Positions 38,295 to 45,488 of a DNA stretch of 64,000 nucleotides are shown here, in pieces. The stretch is from contig CAWJWO010000002.1 in NCBI GenBank assembly GCA_963846585.1, positions 310,001-374,000 on the forward strand, in the 5' to 3' direction. Each line of letters opens with the position of its first letter. Positions within the stretch are counted from its first letter, which is position 1. The position numbers and the translations under genes are program-made. Origin of the DNA: JAAUTT01 sp963846585. Its GTDB lineage: Bacteria; Bacteroidota; Bacteroidia; Bacteroidales; JAAUTT01. The notes beneath the pieces are model-generated. The model was not told where the DNA came from. It made no database searches and saw nothing but the letters and a program-made list of their open reading frames with translations.

Positions 38295-39198
38295 TAATTT
38301 AAAATTTCAAACAGAATATAATTTTGCTTTTATTGACGAGTCAACAAAGAAGGAAATTCGCAGAAAGTTACTAAAGGCAATTTGTATACCGGGACATCAG
38401 GTACATTATTCTTCGCCGGAAATGCCTATTGCCAGAGGATGGGGAACCGGTGGGTTACATGTAACTCTGGCGATTATTGGTAAGGATGATATTCTTAAGA
38501 TGATTGATCAGGGAAGTGATGCCAGCGTAAATGCCTGTAATCTTCGCGATTTTGTGCATAGTACCACTAAATGCAGAACCACATTTGATACACGAGAAGC
38601 AACAATTATCCAAACAAGGCATAGAATAACAGAAGAACAACTGACAGATAAACAAATCATGGTTTTTCAGGTTCCAATGCCTGAACCATTGAGAATGGTT
38701 GAAAGCTATGAATATAAAACACGTCTGATGCATGCCGAAGCTGATTATGCAATGATGTGGCTAACCCTTTATGAACAATATGTTAAATGGGGCGGTGTCA
38801 TGGTAGGTGCAGATTATCCGGTTATGGTGCATAACAGGTACATAATGGCTCCTTCGCCTATTCCAAGGTGGGACATACCTAATCTTAATGATGCCGATTG
38901 TTTATATCTTTTTGGAGCAGGACGTGAAAAACGATTATACGCGGTTCCACCTCATACGACAGTTGAACCTCTTGAATTTGAAGATGTTAAATTCCATATT
39001 GAAAACTTCAAGGATGTAGTTTGTGCATCATCAGGTACTAATCTGGCATATATGGATGAAATGTACATGGACGATGGCATAAGTAAAAAATTCTATGTAA
39101 ATGATAGTAACTATCTTGATAAAATAATTGAAAATAAAGATGTGTTACAGCATACTAATAAGTATTTAGATGAATTGAGAAAAGAGAATGAAAAATAA
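38287..39198 (+). CDS. phnJ: C-P lyase subunit PhnJ, variant lacking the [4Fe-4S] cysteine motif
   Basis: The start at 38287 (MIDNLKFQTEYNFAFIDE) overlaps phnI by eight bases and gives 303 aa (E. coli about 281). Conserved stretches are AICIPGHQ (Gly36, the proposed glycyl radical), GWGTGG, QTRHRI, FQVPMPEPLR, APSPIPRWD and FGAGREKRLYAVPP. E. coli PhnJ then has C-x2-C-x21-C (Cys241/244/266) for the iron-sulfur cluster and Cys272 as thiyl radical. Here the aligned region reads DVVCASSGT...SKKFYVNDSNYL: only the first cysteine (Cys246) remains; the others align with Ser, Val/Asn and Leu. Other cysteines are at 33, 84, 96 and 205. The frame is open and conserved, so it is not a simple pseudogene. 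Confidence 0.93.
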   Translation: MIDNLKFQTEYNFAFIDESTKKEIRRKLLKAICIPGHQVHYSSPEMPIARGWGTGGLHVTLAIIGKDDILKMIDQGSDASVNACNLRDFVHSTTKCRTTFDTREATIIQTRHRITEEQLTDKQIMVFQVPMPEPLRMVESYEYKTRLMHAEADYAMMWLTLYEQYVKWGGVMVGADYPVMVHNRYIMAPSPIPRWDIPNLNDADCLYLFGAGREKRLYAVPPHTTVEPLEFEDVKFHIENFKDVVCASSGTNLAYMDEMYMDDGISKKFYVNDSNYLDKIIENKDVLQHTNKYLDELRKENEK

Positions 39199-39372
39199 TT
39201 TGAAAATGTGCAAATTTGAAAATTTGAAAATGATATAATGCATATTTTTAATTTATTAACAATAAATAATTTCAATAATATCAAAGAAATAAATAATTAA
39301 TAATTGCTGCAATATTCACATTCATTTAATTGTCAAATTTTCAAATTACCAAATTTTCAAATTAAAATTAAA
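39199..39372. repeat. Inverted AATTTGAAAAT / ATTTTCAAATT repeats between phnJ and phnK
   Basis: Tandem AATTTGAAA units at 39199-39233 face complementary TTTTCAAAT units at 39335-39362. The 174-base gap contains nothing else recognisable. A TTG-initiated open frame through it into phnK is translated repeat. Confidence 0.75.
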
Positions 39373-40218
39373 ATGGATTACAATAACGACTGGCTTTTGC
39401 GTGTTACCGGGTTAACAAAAATATTTGGCACACCTAATGAAAATACATTAAATAATACAGGTCCGGCTTTTGGCTCAAATATTTGTCCAGAAACAGGCGC
39501 AATAGTAGCATGTGCCGATATCAGTTTTGATCTTTGCCCTGGAGAAGTATTAGGAATTGTAGGAGAAAGCGGCTCGGGCAAAACGACGGTAGTTAAACAG
39601 TTATTTTTCGACCTTGAAACCAGTTGCGGTGAAGCATACTTGTTACCATACGAAAAAGGAAAGGTAAATATTTTAAATGAGTCGGGCCAAAAAAAGCGAT
39701 ATATGCGTAATCACCTTATGGGCATGGTATATCAAAATCCCAGAGATGGTTTAAACTTTGTTTTTTCTTCAGGAGGGAATATTGCAGAAAAACTTCTAAT
39801 GGCGAACATTTTCCATGTGGGAAAAATCCGTGAAAGAGCTTCATATTTACTTGAAAAAACAGAAGTACCCGTTGCACGAATGGATGATCTGCCAATTTTC
39901 TTCAGCGGTGGAATGCAGCAACGGGTGCAGATTTCGAAAGCAATTGCAAATAACCCTCCTTTGTTATTTTTAGATGAAGTAACATCCGGATTGGATGTTT
40001 CGGTGCAGGCAAAAGTACTGGATCTTATCCGTGGCCTTCAAAAGGAATTAGGGGTAGCGATGGTAGTAGTTTCCCATGATTTAAGCGTGATTCGTATGCT
40101 TACTGACAGAACACTGGTATTAAAGGATGGCCGGATTGTTGAAAACGGGCTCACTGACCAAATTCTCCAGGATCCTCAAAATGCCTACACACAATTGTTG
40201 GTAAGTTCGCTGTTGTAA
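39373..40218 (+). CDS. phnK: Phosphonate C-P lyase ABC-type ATPase PhnK
   Basis: The start at 39373 (MDYNNDWLLRVTGLTKIFG) gives 281 aa. Walker A is GESGSGKTT, the Q-loop region is MVYQNPRDGLNFVFSSGGNI, the signature is FSGGMQQR and Walker B is LLFLDEVTSGLD. The ending YTQLLVSSLL matches E. coli PhnK. In the E. coli complex PhnK docks on PhnJ and PhnL on PhnK rather than forming a transporter. An insertion of about 25 residues (PNENTLNNTGPAFGSNICPETG) precedes CADISFDLCPGE; it holds cysteines but no clear zinc knuckle. Confidence 0.93.
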   Translation: MDYNNDWLLRVTGLTKIFGTPNENTLNNTGPAFGSNICPETGAIVACADISFDLCPGEVLGIVGESGSGKTTVVKQLFFDLETSCGEAYLLPYEKGKVNILNESGQKKRYMRNHLMGMVYQNPRDGLNFVFSSGGNIAEKLLMANIFHVGKIRERASYLLEKTEVPVARMDDLPIFFSGGMQQRVQISKAIANNPPLLFLDEVTSGLDVSVQAKVLDLIRGLQKELGVAMVVVSHDLSVIRMLTDRTLVLKDGRIVENGLTDQILQDPQNAYTQLLVSSLL

Positions 40219-40422
40219 AGAAAATGAAGTGATGAAGTAATGAAGACATAAACATGAACATATGAAGACATGGGAGTTGAGTTTTGAATAATGAATATAG
40301 AATGTCGAATAATGAAAGATGAAGTGAAATATACTTCGACCTTCGACCTTCGGTGTTCGATATTCGGTGTTCGAAATTAATCCCTGATCCAAGGTTCCTA
40401 ACCCCTAACCCCTATCTCACCA
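40219..40422. repeat. Repeat block between phnK and phnL
   Basis: AAGTGATG-type units (about 40227-40245), CTTCGAC/GTTCGAT heptads (about 40335-40378) and a double CTAACCCC unit (about 40398-40413). No gene is seen. Confidence 0.75.
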
Positions 40423-41136
40423 ATGGAAAATTTACTGGAAGTAAAACACCTTAGCAAAACATTTATTCTGCATAACCTGAATGACAAAACTATTCATGCA
40501 TTAACTGATGTCAATTTTATAATAAAACAGGGTGAAATTATAGGTTTAACAGGTAAATCAGGATCGGGAAAATCTACCCTGATGAAAACTATTTACCGGA
40601 CTTACCTGGCATCATCAGGAGAAATAAATTATAATTCTGAAAATAGTGGAATTATTGATTTGGTTAAGGCTGCTCAACATGATATTATTGATTTACGCAG
40701 AAATGAAATCACCTATTGTTCCCAATTTTTAAGGGTAATTCCTCGGGTTACTGCTATTGATATTGTTGCTGAAAGTATTATAAAAAAAGAAGCTGAACGT
40801 GAATTTGCCAGGGAAATTGCAAAAGAATTACTTAATAATCTGAATTTACCCCGGGAATTATGGGATTCCTTCCCTTCTAATTTTAGTGGCGGAGAACAAC
40901 AAAGAATTAACATAGCAAGGGCTATTATCGCGAAACCAAGGTTTTTATTAATCGATGAACCAACTGCTTCACTTGACACTAAAGTTAAAGATATCGTAAT
41001 TGACCTGATTTTGGAAATGAAAGAATGCGGAACTTCAGTACTTTGCATTTCACATGACAATTATGTACTGGATAAGTTGACTGATAGAAATATTCATCTT
41101 CAACAAGGCAGAATTTTAGAAGAAATATATGCATAA
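40423..41136 (+). CDS. phnL: C-P lyase-associated ATPase PhnL
   Basis: The 237-residue ABC ATPase has Walker A GKSGSGKST, signature FSGGEQQR and Walker B FLLIDEPTASLD. The motif ITYCSQFLRVIPRVTAIDIVAE is the PhnL version of the Q-loop (E. coli has SQFLRVIPRVS). PhnL is needed with PhnGHI for formation of ribose-1-phosphonate triphosphate. Its last eight bases overlap phnM, indicating coupling. Confidence 0.94.
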   Translation: MENLLEVKHLSKTFILHNLNDKTIHALTDVNFIIKQGEIIGLTGKSGSGKSTLMKTIYRTYLASSGEINYNSENSGIIDLVKAAQHDIIDLRRNEITYCSQFLRVIPRVTAIDIVAESIIKKEAEREFAREIAKELLNNLNLPRELWDSFPSNFSGGEQQRINIARAIIAKPRFLLIDEPTASLDTKVKDIVIDLILEMKECGTSVLCISHDNYVLDKLTDRNIHLQQGRILEEIYA

Positions 41137-42340
41137 CAATTTAATAATTTGCAACGGTAAAATAGTGTTACCCGATTCAGTAATCGGGAATGGTACTATT
41201 ATAATCAGGGATGGCAAAATTAGTGAAATATTAAATTATATTCCTGATATAGAAGATTTTAATGATAATTTTTTAATGCTTAATGCAGGCAATAAACTTG
41301 TAATGCCAGGATTAATAGATATTCATACTGATGCTATGGATGTTGAGATTTGCCCACGTACAAGTGCTGATTTTCCAATTGGAATTGCATTCCGGGAACT
41401 TGAACGAAAAATGGCAGGATGTGGAATAACTACAGCATACCATTCTATGCACATAGGATATGAAATTGCCGAAAAAGGCTCTAAAAGCAAATATACACGC
41501 AAGGAAGTAATTGAAGAAGTAAATAAAGCTTCCAAAAAACATACCATTATCCACAACAGGATACATATACGTTATGAAATTACCGGAATACATGCTTACG
41601 GTTTGTCTGAATATCTTATAAAACAAGGATATGTTTCGCTTTATTCATTAATGGATCATACGCCGGGTCAGGGTCAATTATCCAATGAAAACTTTATTAA
41701 TTATGCACAGCGTAAGGGATTAGATGAACAACAGGCAAAAATTGAATTACAGAACCTTATTCAAATGCCAAAAATTGAAGGTGAACAATTAACTCATCTG
41801 ATTAATTTACTAAAGGAACATAATATACCTGTAGCCTCTCATGATGATGATTCTGCAGATAAAGTCATGGAAATGCAAAGGCTGGGAATTGATATTTGTG
41901 AATTTCCTGTTAACCTTGAGTCAGCCCTGACTGCAACTTCTCTTGGAATGCCTGTTGTAGGAGGCGCTTCAAATGTACTTAGAGGAGGATCTACAGGTGG
42001 TAACCTTAATGTTATGGAAGCAATTAAAATGGGGGCTATTAATACTCTTTGCTCTGATTATTACCCACCTGCAATTATTCATTCAATATTTAAAATTTAC
42101 AATAATAAAATTTTAAATTTGAATGATTCTGTTAACCTTGCTACATTAAATGCAGCCAAAGCAGTTAAAATTGACAAGTATACCGGAAGCCTCGAAAAAA
42201 ACAAAGATGCAGATATTATTATCGTTGATTTGGTTGACGAAATTCCATTAATTACCCATACCATCGTTAAAGGTAGAATTGTATCACAAAGTGTAATCTT
42301 CGAAACTGTAAATAAATCATGTCTGCAACAACTAAATTAG
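41129..42340 (+). CDS. phnM: Alpha-D-ribose 1-methylphosphonate 5-triphosphate diphosphatase PhnM
   Basis: The 403-residue amidohydrolase-fold enzyme removes diphosphate from ribose-1-phosphonate triphosphate, giving the substrate of PhnJ. Motifs are VMPGLIDIHTDAMDVEICPR (metal site), FRELERKMAGCGITTAYHSM, IHIRYEITG, LYSLMDHTPGQGQ, VASHDDDS and MPVVGGASNVLRGGSTGGNL. All expected histidines are present. It overlaps phnL and the following 2H gene by 8 and 22 bases. Confidence 0.95.
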   Translation: MHNNLIICNGKIVLPDSVIGNGTIIIRDGKISEILNYIPDIEDFNDNFLMLNAGNKLVMPGLIDIHTDAMDVEICPRTSADFPIGIAFRELERKMAGCGITTAYHSMHIGYEIAEKGSKSKYTRKEVIEEVNKASKKHTIIHNRIHIRYEITGIHAYGLSEYLIKQGYVSLYSLMDHTPGQGQLSNENFINYAQRKGLDEQQAKIELQNLIQMPKIEGEQLTHLINLLKEHNIPVASHDDDSADKVMEMQRLGIDICEFPVNLESALTATSLGMPVVGGASNVLRGGSTGGNLNVMEAIKMGAINTLCSDYYPPAIIHSIFKIYNNKILNLNDSVNLATLNAAKAVKIDKYTGSLEKNKDADIIIVDLVDEIPLITHTIVKGRIVSQSVIFETVNKSCLQQLN

Positions 42341-43134
42341 AACATCCGTCCGATTTAACTTTCGATGAATATATCCGTTGGCAATATAATGCCATTTCAT
42401 TTGAGAATCTTTCTAAACAATCAATCCAACTTAAAGCTACAAACAAGTATGTTTTCGACGGAATAAATTGGTCAATACCCGATTACGAAGGTTTTGCGGT
42501 TATATCAGCTGTTAATGTAAACCCAGGCAACGAAAATTGTTTTAACCTGTTGATAAAGTTAAAAGATAACTTAAAATCGAGGTTACAAAACGAAACAACT
42601 TATTATTGGCTTCCGGAAGAAAGTTATCACCAAACTATTGCAAATACATTATCAAATGGAAGATATAACATCAATATAAAAGAACCTGGACTTATTCAAC
42701 AATATCCGGAAATAATCAAATCAGCTTTTGACAGTATTTCACTTCCTGCCTCCTCAACACCAGTTGATATTAAAATGTTGGGATTTAATGTATTTGGAAG
42801 TTGTATTGCTCTTCTTGGTATATTTGAAGATAAATATGATTATGAACGCATTATAAACTTCCGCAAACAATTCTACAGCAATCCTTCCTTAAACAAATTA
42901 GGGATTAAACTAACGCGACCTTTTATCGGACATATAACATTTGCTTATGTCTGTAAAGAACTGACAGATCCTTTGAGGGAAAGACTGGCACAAACACTCA
43001 ATAATTTTAATAATACAATTGAAAGAATGAATATCGTATTTAAAATTTCATTTACCGAATTGAGATATTTTAAGAACCTGAGTCATTTTGAAATGGAACC
43101 TGATTACCCATCATACAATTTGATAACTAATTAA
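42319..43134 (+). CDS. 2H-superfamily phosphoesterase in the C-P lyase operon (DUF1868-like)
   Basis: The 271-residue cytoplasmic protein has two H-x-T motifs about 100 residues apart: His104-Gln-Thr106 in EESYHQTIANTL and His205-Ile-Thr207 in PFIGHITFAYV. This is the signature of 2H phosphoesterases, which open cyclic phosphates. Overlap with phnM by 22 bases ties it to the C-P lyase pathway. Known phn-linked 2H proteins (DUF1045) occur in other bacteria, and no PhnP-type metallo-beta-lactamase is seen here. It may hydrolyse 5-phosphoribosyl 1,2-cyclic phosphate, the PhnJ product. Fold and context are clear; substrate is inference. Confidence 0.8.
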   Translation: MSATTKLEHPSDLTFDEYIRWQYNAISFENLSKQSIQLKATNKYVFDGINWSIPDYEGFAVISAVNVNPGNENCFNLLIKLKDNLKSRLQNETTYYWLPEESYHQTIANTLSNGRYNINIKEPGLIQQYPEIIKSAFDSISLPASSTPVDIKMLGFNVFGSCIALLGIFEDKYDYERIINFRKQFYSNPSLNKLGIKLTRPFIGHITFAYVCKELTDPLRERLAQTLNNFNNTIERMNIVFKISFTELRYFKNLSHFEMEPDYPSYNLITN

Positions 43135-43178
43135 TGTTTGTAAAAGTTTGGGTTTATTTATTTATATATATAACATCT

Positions 43179-43832
43179 ATGCTGCAATTTATTAAACAAT
43201 TCCCTGAAAATTTAGATTTTACAAATAAAATCAGAAATGAATTCAATCAGTATATCGATCCTACCTGCAAAATTATTAACAGCAGTATAGGCGAATATGT
43301 CGATCTTTTTCCGCATACTACATTATTTGACTCTTCAATAGATGATTATAGTTACATAGCAGGAAACGGACAAGTTATTTATTCAACTATTGGTAAATTT
43401 TGCTCTATTGCAAACAGTACGGTAATTAATCCGGGCAACCATCCCCAGTGGAGAGTAACTATGCATCATTCGACCTATAGAAGAAAACAATATGGTTTTG
43501 GCATTAAGGATGATGACGAATTTTTTAAATGGAGAAAAGATGATGCCTGCCAACTGGGCCATGATATATGGATAGGACACGGTGCAATTATTCTTGCCGG
43601 CGTAAAAATTGGTACCGGCTCGGTAATAGGGGCCGGAGCAGTAGTTTCTAAAGATATACCTGAATATTCAGTAGCAGTTGGAGTCCCTGCGAGGGTTATT
43701 AAAAAGAGATTTACCGATGATATTATTTTAAAAATACTGAAATCTGCATGGTGGGATTGGGATCGTTCAACACTTGAAAACAGGTTTGAGGATTTAATTC
43801 ACTTGGAAGTCTTTTTAGAAAAGTATTGTTAA
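43179..43832 (+). CDS. Phosphonate-operon hexapeptide-repeat transferase
   Basis: The start at 43179 (MLQFIKQFPEN) gives 218 aa. An in-frame ATG at 43134 overlaps the previous stop but would add a hydrophobic tail, so it is less likely though not excluded. Left-handed beta-helix repeats (VIYSTIGKFCSIANSTVINPGNH, GHDIWIGHGAIILAGVKIGTGSVIGAGAVVSKDI) and the catalytic-type His in MHHS resemble xenobiotic acetyltransferases. A subfamily of such proteins is specific to phosphonate operons. It may acetylate aminophosphonates or their breakdown products, in the role of PhnO; this is inferred. Confidence 0.85.
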   Translation: MLQFIKQFPENLDFTNKIRNEFNQYIDPTCKIINSSIGEYVDLFPHTTLFDSSIDDYSYIAGNGQVIYSTIGKFCSIANSTVINPGNHPQWRVTMHHSTYRRKQYGFGIKDDDEFFKWRKDDACQLGHDIWIGHGAIILAGVKIGTGSVIGAGAVVSKDIPEYSVAVGVPARVIKKRFTDDIILKILKSAWWDWDRSTLENRFEDLIHLEVFLEKYC

Positions 43833-44030
43833 AGTGAAGGTAAGGAATGGAGGAAAGAAAGAAGGTAAAGAATTTTGAACCAGGAACCAAGAACCAGGAA
43901 CCAAGACATTTGATTTCTTATATCAGATTTATATTTAATTATAAAATAAATTTTATTTTCTTACTTTTCTGCTTTCCTACTTTCCTACTATTCTACTATT
44001 CTACTATTTATTCTACTTCATAATAAAATA
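43833..44030. repeat. GGAACCA heptads and TACTATTC octamers before phnD
   Basis: GAACCAG/GAACCAA heptads at about 43876-43903 and CTTTCCTA/CTATTCTA octamers at 43970-44016. The rest of this 206-base gap is AT-rich. Confidence 0.75.
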
Positions 44031-44038
44031 AATACTCT

Positions 44039-44989
44039 ATGAAAAAAAATATAAGTAAATCTGTAAAAACTGCCCTGATGATTATTATTTGTTCAGGGTT
44101 ATATTTTAGTTGCAGTAATACAAATACTTCTTCAGGTAAAATGCCCAAAAGTATTGTATTTGCAGCTATCCCTAGTGACGATTATACTGGTACGATTAAA
44201 AACGCTGAGGTTATATGCAGGTACCTTGAGAAAAAACTAAAAATAAAGGTTATTTTATACAAAGCAAGTGATTACACTACTGTGATTGAAGCAATGAGAT
44301 CGAACCATGTCCAGATCGCTCATTTTGGACCTTTTTCATATGTCCTTGCAAAACGGAAAGCGGATGCCGAATCAATGGTATGCGTCGGTGAAAAAGCCGA
44401 CATATATCATTCTTACCGAGCCCTGCTTCTTGCTAATTCAAAATCAAAAATTAAGACACTTGATGACCTTAAAATTCATTCAACAGAATTGACCCTGTCA
44501 TTTGTTGATCCGTCTTCCACCTCAGGACACCTTATACCAAGAGCCTTTTTAAATTCACAGGGGCTCAACCCTGATTCAAAATTTAAACAGGTAGTATTTT
44601 CTATTTCTCATGGAGCATCCATTTTAACTTTAATATCAGGCAAAGTCGATATTGCGGCTGCAAGTGATGTTTATGTTGACAGATTAGTTTTTAATGGCAA
44701 AATTAACAGGTCTGATATTAATATACTCTGGACGTCAGAGCCAATACCTCCTGATCCCATATGTTATAAAAAGGATCTCAATCCTGAATTAAGAAACCTG
44801 ATAAAGGAAGCCCTGCTTGCAATGCCAAAGGAAGATCCGGAATCATGGAAAAAAAACATGGGTTTTGAATTCACCGGAGATCCCAAAGCTGACTCATATA
44901 TATACATTGATGCTCCGGATTCTATTTATAACCCTGTTCGTAAAATTTTTGATGAAATTGACTATGAAAAGCTTATTAATAGAAAATAG
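44039..44989 (+). CDS. PhnD-like phosphate/phosphonate-binding lipoprotein
   Basis: The 316-residue protein has a lipoprotein signal ending SGLYFSC (Cys25). The two-lobed binding fold shows IVFAAIPSDDYTG, the family motif VQIAHFGPFSYVLA, and FVDPSSTSGHLIPRAFL, whose Ser/Thr cluster binds the phosphonate or phosphate group in PhnD/PtxB proteins. No PhnC or PhnE gene follows, so the ABC partners are elsewhere or missing. Its TAG stop is the first triplet of a TAGTGCT heptad array. Confidence 0.9.
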   Translation: MKKNISKSVKTALMIIICSGLYFSCSNTNTSSGKMPKSIVFAAIPSDDYTGTIKNAEVICRYLEKKLKIKVILYKASDYTTVIEAMRSNHVQIAHFGPFSYVLAKRKADAESMVCVGEKADIYHSYRALLLANSKSKIKTLDDLKIHSTELTLSFVDPSSTSGHLIPRAFLNSQGLNPDSKFKQVVFSISHGASILTLISGKVDIAAASDVYVDRLVFNGKINRSDINILWTSEPIPPDPICYKKDLNPELRNLIKEALLAMPKEDPESWKKNMGFEFTGDPKADSYIYIDAPDSIYNPVRKIFDEIDYEKLINRK

Positions 44990-45147
44990 TGCTTAGTGAT
45001 TAGTGCATAGTAAAATTTTGATTACTGATTATTAATGATTAAGAATTATATTGTATGTCTGTATTAATTTTGGTTTATAAAGTTTATGAGGTTTATATGA
45101 TTTACTTCATCACTTCATCACTTCATCACTTCATCACCTAATCACTA
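44987..45147. repeat. TAGTGCT heptads and CTTCATCA octamers
   Basis: Heptads start on the phnD-like stop codon (44987-45008). CTTCATCA octamers, the complement of the GTGATGAA word, lie at 45113-45140 directly before the truncated phnD copy. Confidence 0.8.
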
Positions 45148-45413
45148 ATGAAAAAATTGTATTACTAGTTTTAATTATTATTACTGTTTCGTGCGGCAGC
45201 TATAAAAAACAGGAAATCCCTGATAGAATGGTATTTGGTTTTATTACTGCAGACGATCCACAGGGAACCATGGCCTATCATATAGTACTGGCAAACTACC
45301 TTAAAAAAGAATTGAACCTGAAAAAAGTGACTCTTTTTACTTCAACTGATTATGCCACTATTATAGAAGCTATGAAAGCAAAGAAATTAGATAAGGATTC
45401 AATTTTGGGCTGA
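45148..45413 (+). pseudogene. Truncated phnD-like lipoprotein gene remnant
   Basis: From the ATG at 45148 the frame closes after six codons. One extra A in the A6 run would restore a lipoprotein signal (IVLLVLIIITVSC) continuous with an open frame to 45413. That frame reads MVFGFITADDPQG...YLKKELNLKKVTLFTSTDYATIIEAMKAKKLD and stops, matching only the first 85 or so residues of the neighbouring phnD-like protein. The C-terminal two thirds are gone. It is a degraded tandem duplicate. Confidence 0.8.
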
Positions 45414-45488
45414 AATGAACGTTTTCAACTTCTAAAACTTTTGCAACTTTCAAAACTATGCAATATGCACTAAGCACTAAGCACTATA
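45414..45488. repeat. GCACTAA heptads at the ligA 3' end
   Basis: On the minus strand TAGTGCT/TAGTGCA heptads begin two bases after the ligA TAA. Short CAACTTTCAAAACT units lie at 45425-45458. Confidence 0.75.

Noticed and set aside
39304..39372. TTG-initiated extension of phnK
   Set aside because: The sequence is the AAATTTTCAAATT repeat; the family start is at 39373.
35932..43832. PhnF/PhnR-type regulator or PhnP in the operon
   Set aside because: No GntR-like helix-turn-helix gene and no metallo-beta-lactamase gene were found in any frame of this stretch.
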